From the NCBI GenBank assembly GCA_944548615.1, contig OX155973.1, positions 20,143,228 to 20,207,227 on the forward strand: a stretch of DNA of 64,000 nt, written 5' to 3'. The first letter of the stretch is position 1; the number at the start of each line of letters is the position of its first letter. This document shows positions 35,801 through 47,800 of this stretch, piece by piece. The DNA is from Micropterix aruncella. Its lineage: Eukaryota > Arthropoda > Insecta > Lepidoptera > Micropterigidae. The notes beneath the pieces are model-generated. The model was not told the DNA's origin. It was given only the letters and a program-made list of their open reading frames with translations, and did no database searches. Both the position numbers and the translations under genes were made by a program.

Positions 35801-38800
35801 TTGACAGTTTTCAAACACTCCCTGCCAGGATCTGTCTCTGAAAACTAGGGCAGTGTCATCTGCAAACAAGATGGCTTTCCCCTTACACAGAGGAATCGAT
35901 GATAGTCCATTTATATAAATAAGGAATAGAATTGGACCTAGTACGCTACCTTGAGGTACTCCAAATTTGATTCCTGATCTCGAACTAGACGTATCCCTTA
36001 GTTGAGTGACTTGAGATCTACCACAGAGGTAATCCTCAAACCATCGCAAAGACGTACCGTGAATGCCTATTAATTGAAGTTTTGTAAGCAAAAGACGATG
36101 GGAGACAGTATCAAATGCTTTAGCCAGATCTAAGAATACTGTTACACATTTTTCTCCATCGTCTAATGCCTTAACTATTTCTCCAGTGACGGCTGCAATC
36201 GCGTCTTGGGTGCCTCTCGCTGATCGGAATCCAAACTGCATAGGCGTAAGGACGTCGTTGTCCTCAAGGAATGCTAACAGACGTTGCTTGACTACGTTGT
36301 CAAAGATTTTAGATAGGCAATTTAGAAGACTAATAGGACGATAGCAACCACAATCGTCCCTGGCACCACCTTTGAATATTGGACAGATAACAGCTTGTTT
36401 CAAATGTGCAGGAAAACATCCAGTTGAGAGGCTTAGGTTAACTAAGTGACAGATTGGTATAACTAAAACTCTCTTGTTGGCCTTTATAATCTGGGAGGTA
36501 ATACAGTCGGTACCTCTAGATTTAGTGGATTTCATGTTCATTATTATTTTAGTAATTTCATCTACAGTAGCGATTGATAGGGATAACTGTCGTGTTAAAG
36601 TTGTATTTGTGTTTAACATAAAATCTGACAGGTCCGATTCACTGACTTTATTGTCAGTTAGTATTCTATTTGCCAAAGTTTCACCTATTCCCGAAAAATA
36701 ATCATTAAAACAAAAAACGGTTAACCAAAAACAAAATCGTTAAAACAAAAACTGACACTGAGCCAGTTCGCGTCCGGTCGTCAGCGACAACTGTTCATTG
36801 GGTATGTGAAAAAGTGTCATATTTTGTTTACTGTCAGTTATATCGTAACTTTTCATGAAGTAATTATAAATAATTGAATGAAAAAGTGTCAGTTTTTGCC
36901 ATAATAATAATAATAATAATATACGGCACTAAGCAAATAAATACTTGACAATTTAAAAACAAAAGTGGCATTGTGCCGAACTTTTTTTTAAACTTAAAGG
37001 CACTAAGCAAAAATATACTTGACAATGTGAGAACTAATCTGGCACTATGCTGAACTTTTTTTAAATGATTTTTTTGCCATACCTACCTTTTAATCTTATA
37101 ACAGATTCTGTTAGAATAATACCTGAAGTACTATTTAAAACAACAACAGCACATCTATTCCAATTCATAAACGAGTTATTGAAGTCATAAAAATGGCAAA
37201 AACTTTAAATGCCCATACTGAAAAATTGGGTTTTTCTTTTATTGTCACTTTTATTTTCAAAGTGCGATATATGATTGGATAAGAGACCTTTTCAACGTTT
37301 CTATCGCCGACTCGGTTGACTTAGATTCAGCTGAAGATGAAAGCCCTTGCAGTCTTAAAAATGACCAAACACTGCTACTTATATATAAGGAATTAAGCGT
37401 TAATAAATTTAGGATAAATATTTACAGAGAATAGCCAGCATTACACGATAAAACGCTCACTTCATTGCCATTTTTGACGTCTTACCTTTGTGAGCTAGGA
37501 TTTTCAACACTCACAAATATAGTGAATTCAATGGGGAAACCTGCTTTTAGTTGATGAGGAGATGAGTGTGTCTTATCTAATATTCGACCGTGCATTAACC
37601 CTTCAGGCCTCGGCCCCTCAGACGATTGACAAGTTGCTGTTCCAAAAAAAAAATTGAATTACGACACTGTCTCACCAAAACATTAATTACTGCCAAACCA
37701 CTGTATCCATAATTAAAATGAAACATATTAACATAATTAAATTAAACAAATTAAAATTAAATTAAATTAAAAAGGGGCCGCCACGCTGAATTGTGTTGTG
37801 GCCGATATCGGCCAATCGGGGCTTGAGGGGTTAAGTATCCTAATTTCATTTTGTCCTAAAATGTAGGTATACATAATATACTTTCTTCAGCGATGATACA
37901 ATTAAAACAATGCGATTTTAGCCCAACATAAAGTTTAAATAAGAAAGTTTGGTGAACATTTGATCATTTGATGGAATTTTTTGAACCTTATTTATATTAT
38001 TTCATATTTTATATTTAAAAAGTTACCCATCGAGAAAACCAAACTGGGCTACCAACCAAGAGAACCTAAAAAAGGGTTAAAACAACTGGCCTAGAGTTTC
38101 ATTTCTCGCCGTATGCAACAGTATACATAGATTTGATGATGATGATGGTATGGGGAATAGCCGATTGCACGGCTACCCGCACTTCGTTCTAATAACAAGA
38201 TCAAGATCTGTAGATGAGACAGATTATAAGTGGACCCGCCCCAACTGGAGGTCCTAGTGGGTACCAGAATACAGGTCAACCAACCCTAACAACAAAACAG
38301 GCTGTAACATTTTTTGTATTAATTTTTAAGATCTATTTTTCCGTATTTACTGCTGGATCCTTGCCACTTAATTCAGTATTCAGTAGCTCAGTATTCAGTA
38401 ACTCAGTATTCAGAATTCAGTATTCAGTATTCAATTTATTATTTCAGAATGTACAATGAAAGCATAAATGATGAGTTAAAGCTAGTTATCACATATTAGA
38501 ATGTGTCAGTTGCTAGTAATATATTGATGTATGTAAATGGTCAGGTATGTTATGTTAAACATTGTAATCTACATACATATTATGAAAAACTCATAATGCT
38601 ATCATATTTGTTGTTGTTATTGACAAATGATGTTTTCGTTTTTTTTATAAAATTAAACCATAAAATGAAAATTATGTAGCAGAAAGTTATATATTAATGT
38701 TAATCCCAATTTAATTTTCTTTACCTGCGAGGTCCGTCACATCTCACCCTCGGCATACATTTATTTCTGCCATGTCCGCATTAGATAATGTATGTTAAAT

Positions 38801-41800
38801 AAAATGTTTTTTTTTTTTAAAGGCAACTATCACACGAAAAGATGAAAATATTGGAGGAAAAGGAAAGCAGAAGGAAAAGTCGCGAGGCTATTGCTTCAAT
38901 AAACGACTTGACCAACAGGCAAAAAAAAATCGCTAAGAGCCAGGCCAAAGGCAGAAATTCTGGTGAGTTTATACAACCCATCTTCTTCTTATTCTTATTC
39001 TACGTCTCTGACGTTTAACCCCTCAGGCCCCGATTGGCCGATATCGGCCACAATACGATTCAGAATGACGGTCCCGTTTTAATTTTATTTTAATTTTATT
39101 CGTTTTATTTGATTATGTTTTATTACGTTCATATGTTTTATTTTAATTATGGGTACAGTGGCTTGGCAGTAATTAATGTTTTGGTGAGACAGTGTCATAA
39201 TTAAATTTTTTAACTATTTTTTACTAAATTTTTTTGGGACATCAACTTCTAAATCGGCTGAGGGGCCGAGGCCTGAAGGGTTAAGCTTGCCACAGACTGC
39301 TGCGCACGGCTACGTTTCACACGTGGCTTTAGCTTTGTTCAATACATCAACGCATAGCGGGCCTCGCGCACAATAGGCACGGCTGCTTGGGTATGTGACA
39401 TCAGAGGCACATGCGTGGTTTACTGCAGATGCGCTGCTCGAGCAAAGCTGTATACACATTTAGTGGCTACCGTAACCATGTTACCTAGGAAGGTGACATG
39501 GTTACGGGTGAGCGTTAGCTCACCCGCTTGCTCCCTTTTCTCTCCTAAACCATTCCCAAACCGCCGGGGGCGTGTATCGTCATGCGCCGCTGTCTGTGGC
39601 GGGCTTTACTTCAAAACTAGTAGGATGCATTTGTTAACCTTTAATTACTTGCGCGGCAAAGAGTTACTCTGTTACCTACGCGTTAAATGAAATATCTCAA
39701 GACATTTCATTTCAAAGTTAGTCAATCACATTTCCATTTAAGCTTGTTGAGGGTCTATTGGGACGTTGTTGTTGTATCACTCCTTTATCTGTGAGATCTT
39801 TTCGCATCTTTTCGAAAGGCCGTTATTTATATTTTATATTTTATTTATAAAATAAGCCAGTTGGTAGAAATCTCTACTCTTGGCATATTATTGGTACAAA
39901 CTCTATTGTGTGAGAATTATTACGAGTTTTTAACTGTTGGGGTGTGTTATACCCCACCTCGTACACGGCGGGGGGGGGGGGGGGTTAATCGTCTCGGGGG
40001 GGGGGGGTCAAAATGTATATATGACTCTTCATCTCGAAAAATTGCACATTCACAATACTTTACTTTCTTGTCATTTAGTGGGATGGTAAAGTAAACATAA
40101 GATTTATCACACTATTTATTATATTTGCAGGTAAAAGCCATCCACCAAATAGTATTATTGTGGAAGCTCTTGATGAGTTAATGAAAGTTACTTGGCAGCC
40201 ACCGCTGGCGACTGGCGCTCGGTTTATGATTACCATCGACATGAGAGATCACATGTTTAAAGGTTAGTAATTCTACTTCTAGTAATGCCGTATAAAATCA
40301 AAGACAATCGGTTGTGTTTGACGTTATAACTAGGATTAAGACGAAATTAACTGCATGAAGTTTGTAGCACCCAAAGTTTTGGAGATGTTGCAACTGCCTT
40401 TGTCCAGGGTAGACTGAAGTTCTGTCAATCGTCATCTGCGGGTAGGCGGCAAGCTGCTGCTGTTACTTTGCGGTTTAGCGAGTAGTAATTTTGAAAATCC
40501 GCTGTGGACACAACACTCACTGTTTCTTGCGTCATGTCCTTGCGATGGAATTGAGAACATTTCAAGAAAGGGTTCCACGTAGAAGACAACTTGTAACCGT
40601 CGTCTCTATTGAAGTTCGGTGTTCTTATTTCAATGGCTAACCGTATCATGCGAGGAAAGTAAACTTGTTCTGTGTAAAGCACAATAGGATTTTGAAACTG
40701 CACCCAGTGGTTAGTTCCGCTATCAAATATATGTTCGCAGATTGCCGAATTTTTCTCGTTGAATATTTTTAACAGCTTTGATGTGCTTTATCAGTCGAGC
40801 GGCTGTACAGTAATGTCGTCTTCTATGCAAGGTTGGCAATCCTTGGAAAAGGACTTCCTTTCACAATAAATATGAACCATAAATTCTAACCTTTCCGTTA
40901 TCCCCTCCCTTTCCTTATCTTATTTTGGCATTTTATTTATTTACTTATTTATTTGTTAATATATTAAAATATGTATGTATATATGTAATATGTCCAACTC
41001 AAAAATTTATTTATTCATTTACTTTTTACTTTAGATACTCGCACAATGTATATTATATGTTATAATTTAAAATTTAATTTTAAGCTATAATTTTTTGCCT
41101 ATTCTTTTCAAACCAGCATGTTGGTTGACTGGAAGATATTGTAATGTAGCAATAAGTCCGCCGTTGTACCTTATTTTTATTGTGCAATAAAGAGATTTTC
41201 ATTCATTCATTCATTCAATTCTCATAGCTGTCTTTACTCTTGTTTTATGACAAAGCTCTGCAAATAGAAAATGTCTGTTTCTAGTAAATGGGATTGAAAG
41301 CTTTTTGACCACATATTTATCCTTAGACACCATATTGTAGGCCTGTTTTTGCTTTTGTTATACAAAATAGCCGGTAAGGCAACTTGGCCATAGCACGTTT
41401 TTTTCACCGTACGGCGTGTTAGCTTGCCGTAGGAAAAACGTAAGGACTTGTCCACGCCACGGTTTTTTCCACACGCAAGGCGTTACGTACATCTATTTTG
41501 TAAGCATTATTCAATGTCGAAATAATACGACTTTAACGATCTCTATAAAGTTTAACATAACCGCTGCAATGCTAATACCACCAATCGGTGGTTATTCCCG
41601 TGGCGACAACTCGCAGTCAGTCGATCTCCGTATTTATGCAATGATGTTATTATATGCAAAAAAAGTCGCCTTTATTGAATAAGCCAACATTATACATTAG
41701 TATGCGTGGACTAACACCCCCTACAAGGAAATTTTTGAAGGTTGAAAACATGCCATCGTCAGTTTCATTCTGGCTAACTTTCTAAGAGTTAAAAGCAGTG

Positions 41801-44800
41801 CCTGGTCAGGCCAGGGTGGCTCGCTACGAAAGCATGCATACCAATGCGTTGCAAGCGTTACAGACATGTATAAACGGGCAGGATCCATAAAGTACTATTA
41901 GCGACTGCAAAGCTCGCTACAGAAAGAGATATAGTCGAGATGCATACAGTTTATAGTATAAACTGTATGCATCTCGACTATATCTCTTTCTGTAACAGGT
42001 TTTTATACGATTTTCAATTTGACTAAAATGTATTGACTATTTCTATTATTAGGTAGGCACATATTAATTATATCTTGACTATTTTTATTTGCAATATAAT
42101 CACTAAGACATTTTATTTTTTTTGACATTACATTTAATAATTTTGTACTAAAAAACTTATTTTTATCAATATTTTAAAGAATTTATTATGTTCATTATAA
42201 CCTTCTTTTTTTTCTCATTACATTATTCATTATATTCAATGTAATAGAATCACTACTTATTGAGTTAATTTCTACATATCTTCTCCTCTATATCTTACTT
42301 CTCTCTATATCTTACCACTATATCTTACATCTCTATATCTTACTTTCTACATATCTTACTCTGTATTTTTTATATGGTAAACTAAATGGTGAGGTTCAAT
42401 TTAATTCTACAATAATACCTTCTTTATTCTTACGAGTAATCTTTTATGTTTTGCTTATTAATAGAAGAATTTGATCGTTCATGAGGAATTCAATCATATC
42501 ACGGGCAAATGTAAATGTAATACAACTGTCTATACAACTATGTATTAGTTTTTAGGAAAATAAATTATTCGATTTGATTTGATTTGAATTATCCGTCGTG
42601 GAAACGGACATGGACAAACTCTCATAGGCTTCCATACAACATTGAAACAAATTTGCCCTACGTAAGCACAGCACGCCGAGGGCAGACAAATGTGCATACG
42701 AAGGTGGCGCCGAGCCGTTTTTCCGTTGTGTCTGTGGACAAGCTTCCATAGTGATCCATACAACACTGACGACCGCGCCTACACACTGTGAATTAACCAT
42801 AGGGTTACACGGCAAAACAACGTGTGTGGACAAGAGGGCTAAGGTTTCTGTCTGATATTTTGAAGCAAATATATAAAACAGGCACCTTGGATTAATTTAA
42901 ACTCCATACCATAAAACACTGTATGTCAGTTTTGCAATGTTTATCTGAGCTGAATCCTTAGTGGCAGTTTTCATGCAGAAAACCATATTCCGCTTACTTG
43001 GTCTGCGAGGTCCTTCCTGAGCGGCCCCTGTAATCTTTTTTTCAACTCAATAATTTTCTTCAATGTTGATGTTACATAATCATGTATGTTTTTTAAAATC
43101 AGGTATTCAACACTGTGAGAAGCCTATTCGCACTGTATCCAAAGCCAAAGTTAAGAAAGCGAAGGTTGCAAAATTGGCAGCACTGCTGACAGCCCCGCAA
43201 CCCGCTACAGAAACACCAACTGTCGAGCCTAAACCGGTCAGACAATCCAAGAAAGATCTCCACAAGAATGCCGAATGCTTCAAGTGTAATCATGTCATAC
43301 CGGCGCATGCAGGTAAGATGATTCTTTTTTAGCACTTAAGACACCAACTACAATATCGAAAAGTAGGTTATAGGTTGAAACAACTTGGCCCTTGGTTAGA
43401 GGTTGGTTGGAAACAACTTGGTTAGAGGTTGAAACGACTTGGTCAAGCCCATCATAATGCTATCATTTCATTTCTACAGAGTGAGCAGTGGATTCCGGAC
43501 TAACGACCGGCTGTGGTAGGTTTAGGACAGCTGCCTTGCCACATGTGAGCATCTACCTCACCAAACATTCACTCCCCCTTTGAAGCCATAGAATTTGAGA
43601 TGCGGAAATTGCGGTTATAGATATTTTTTCTAGGAAGGAGTTGATTATTTTACTGGAGAGACCAAGATCTTTAAAGAGGTGAAACAGAGATTTGGCTAGC
43701 GGACCACGAGTGCTAAATTCCACCGCGTGAACAGTGAAGCTGTTTTAAGTGACAGCATTTGCGAGATCTGGTATTTATTTAGTTTATACTCGTCGTGGTC
43801 TTTAGGGATATTTGATTCCCATGGAACAGTTAATTCTACAATAAGGGTCACCTTCTTAGATAGAGAGTAAAGAGTTATATCTGTACTACGGAGGACTGCA
43901 TCCGAGACTTTCAAGGAATTTATACTACTTAGAGACCGAATCAACCTCTAGAATCCAATCTGAAGCTTTCTCTATTATTAAGAAAGGTTTTTTAGTGAAA
44001 TGTTTTTTACCTTTATATCTATCCCGCACAAACTGTATTGGGGGTTTGGAGGGTACTGTCAAACCCATGTTGGCACAAGCCACTGAGAGGCTAAAAAAAA
44101 TAATGCACAAATGGTGGACTTACATATATTGCGACATGTTACAGTTGACTATTTGATAACCTAATTTTTAATTGTTATCGTACACACAGAAGTAATAAAG
44201 TTAAATTTGACATAAACTAATACAAATATATGCCAATAAGTTACGTTAGGGTTACAATATACCATTTTTTTACTATTTTTGACCAGGAAGAAATTAAGAA
44301 GAGCGTGAGGTGGGGTATTCGGTTAATGGATGTGTGAAAGCAAATGTTTCTTCAACTTTTTGGAAGTGAGCAACGAAGGTGCAAGCCTGACAGACTGTGG
44401 GAACTGAATCCATAAACGAGTAGAATGGACCGTAAAAGAGTATGTGTAAACAGAAGAGTGATCTAACGAAATAGCGAGTGTGTTTCCCGGTTTGATCGAA
44501 GTGGAAGACCATAGCTTCCCAAAGGCTGGAATTTCTACTTGAGATGGAGGGCAAAGTGTGGTTATTGAGGATGATGTAAAGTAGAGACAACGAATGCAAA
44601 TTTCTTAATAGTAATAATAAAGTGTTTGCTTGAAAATGTCATAGGATTGTCTTTGTTACTAGAGCATATGAATTCTTTGATATTTTTCAACTTAATTACA
44701 GTATAATTTATCGAGTGATCCTAACTTCTTGTTAGTACACCTCAGCCCATCAGTGTTTGGGTAGAGAACCATAGGCTTTTTTCTCTTCTGTCGCCAAATG

Positions 44801-47800
44801 TACCCCTTTCACATCCTGTTTTCTTTGCTTGTGATGTAGTCTTATGTGGATTCTCCTCTCCTACTTTATTTTGATAGCCCTTCTTAAAAATATCCTGAAA
44901 TATTATGTATGAATCAGATTTATATATTGGTTTTAATTTCGTAGCGATTCTCTTGGCATTACAAACTCTACGGTGGGAAAAAGAGGTCACAGTGGCAGTT
45001 TTCACAGATCAAGGAGTTGAGTGTGTATCTCTCGGGACTAAAAACAAGCCTTTAACCATACCAGAGGCGGAAGCCAAGTTGAAAGTAAGTATCTACCTTT
45101 GATCTAAGTAACATTAACCTTCCTCATATTGGGTGCAGAAACTCCTATAAGCATTCAACTACCAATTAACCGAAATATCAAACTGAATGATTAAGTTTGA
45201 ATTAAACGAACATGTATAGTTAAAAAGTGCCAGAGAAGAATAATTGCAATAACTTTATCTGCGAATATAATGGTTTTTTCTTCATCACAACTACAATTGA
45301 GGATCGTTTTCTCAAAGTGATACATCACAGTTTTTTCAAATATAAGTTTTAATAGTTTCATGTACTTCTCTCCGAGCCAGAGACATCAGTGAACACGATA
45401 AGAAAATCTTTGGGTTAGCAAGCGTAAAATTAGAGTTTTTCAAAATGATGCATCGTCCATAGACAATCTTTGGCTTTGTGACTTTTGTGACATTAGCGAA
45501 GATGTTAATACACAGACATGTTAGAAAATAATTGTATGGTACCCCACCAAAATACTTAAGTCATATTTTGTCTTGTATAACAGTCGAGGAACCAATTTTT
45601 TGAAAATTTTCAATATTGAAAATACTATGGGAGATTTTGTCAAAGCAATAAGAATAAGGATTCATTTGCTGCCTATTTAGGCCGAAGCCCGTATCAAGGT
45701 AGACTCTACTGTGTTAGTTGTAAGTTTTGAATTGTGAATTGTGCGTTCTTATCAAAGTAATATAACTAAGAAAAGGAAAAATAAAATGAATCTAATAGCT
45801 CTAACAAATAAGTATTATGTATCTCGAGAGTTATTTTAATCTCTGAATAGTGTGTAATGATACCTAATACTTCATAATCATGTTGTGAAAAATAATAATG
45901 AAATAAAAAAAACCTGTAAAAATATAATAAAAAACCAATAAAATCGTAATGAGTCAGTAAATAATGAAAAATAGCGTAGTAGTAATAATTAAAAAAGTGT
46001 ATTAAATAATCAGGTTCAATAGTCAGGTTGCTAGTCTAATATTAATATGAGGAGGCATTTATTGGAGAATAATGGCAATGAGCACCCCAATCTTATATCT
46101 GCCGAATTCCAACAGTAGTGGAACAATTTGTTTACTTGCTTTTTTTTTACATTGATGGTCGTCTTTAAATTTAATTGAAATTCATCGAGAATCTTGGGTG
46201 TTACGTATGAATAATGTCTTTAAAGTAATACACCTACGCTGCTTACACTGCTATGTGTTTACACTGGAAGCTGTTCAGTGTAAGACCTTCACATGGTAAA
46301 CCCAGCCCTAAACAAAACTATAGAAATGCATTTTCTTCCAGGCTGTGAATGTGGGCATTGGTAAAGTTCGCATGGATAAGCCGATGGAGTGGGCAATAAT
46401 AAATAACAAGAAGGTAGATGTATTTATCAATGTATTGGACCGTGTGACTCGCGCTTTGCAAGAGACCCCCGTCGACATTCGACCGGGCATCAAGCGCAAG
46501 AACGCCAGTCAGGAACCAGCTTGTCCCATCGCAGCGCTCCAGACGTACCGGACCAAACTTAAACTTCCAAACACCAAGTGAGAATCTTTTATTATATTTT
46601 GTGTTTTTTGGGGGACTTTATTGGTGAGTCATCGCTGTTTGTATGTCTGTATGTCACTGTCAAGTCGGCTATCGCTTTAGACCATTTGCAACAAGAGCGT
46701 GTGGCTGATAATGCAAGTATTTGTCTGTAGCCAAGGACGTATAAAAGGGGTGCACAGGGGATGCATCCCCCCCCTGATTTTTTTGGAGTAAAAATGACTC
46801 GTACTCGAAACTCCACAACAATTAAGCTGGAGTACCCCAGGGCTCCGTATTGGGTCTAACCCTCTACCTTATATACACAGCAGACTTACCAATGTCAGAG
46901 GAAATTCTCTCTGCCACCTTCGCGGATGATACCGCTGCTTTGTGCAATAACAAAAATGGTCATCCTCAAATGGTCTCACTTATGCTACATAATCACCTCG
47001 ACAAAGTCATAAGTGGATGACAAAATGGAATATAAAGGCCTGCCCACCTGTTAAACTCGGAGATGACACACTTCCACACGGGACAACAGCTAAGTACCTC
47101 GGTGTACATCTTGACAGGAAACAAACGAGGAGATACCACATAGAGAAAAAACGGGATGAGCTTAACATCCTACTTCAAAAACTGAACTGGATTTTAGGAA
47201 GAACGTCCCAAGTATCACTAGAAAACAAAGTACTTATCTACAAAGCAGTATTAAAGCCTGTCTGGACATACAGTCGAGCTCTGGGGCTCTGCGAGGAATT
47301 CAAATGCGGATATTCTCCAGCGATTTCAAAATAAAGCTCTCAGAATAATATCAAATGCTCGTTACTTTATGAAGGCCTCAGAAATACATGAGCATCTACA
47401 AATCAGAACTAAAAGAGGAAATAGAACACAGAATAGTCATACAAATACCGAATAAAGTCACAGACTAACACCTTAGCCATAGCCCTAAGTGAACGAATGA
47501 CCATGAAAAGGCTCAAACGCCACCACATATGGGACCTTACTAAATAAAGGGTAAAATAATTTTGAGAGGCAGATTCTTCGCTGGAAGAGTGGACCTCAGT
47601 CACCCTCTAAAGTCTGCCACCCCTATAGGACCTATTGACAATTTCAGCACTGGAGCAAGGTCTCGAACTCGGAGTTGACAGTTTCACTTTATTTGCACAG
47701 GTTAATAACAATATCTCTGGCCCGACACAACTGTTCTCTAACTGATGGTTCCCACACGGGAGTCTTGGACGTTGTGGGACTGGACGAACACACGCCTAAA

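Noticed and set aside
43063..43102. Upstream Met codons in frame with Ro60 exon 8
   Set aside because: They precede a good acceptor (AAAATCAG) and the phase only works with splicing at 43103.
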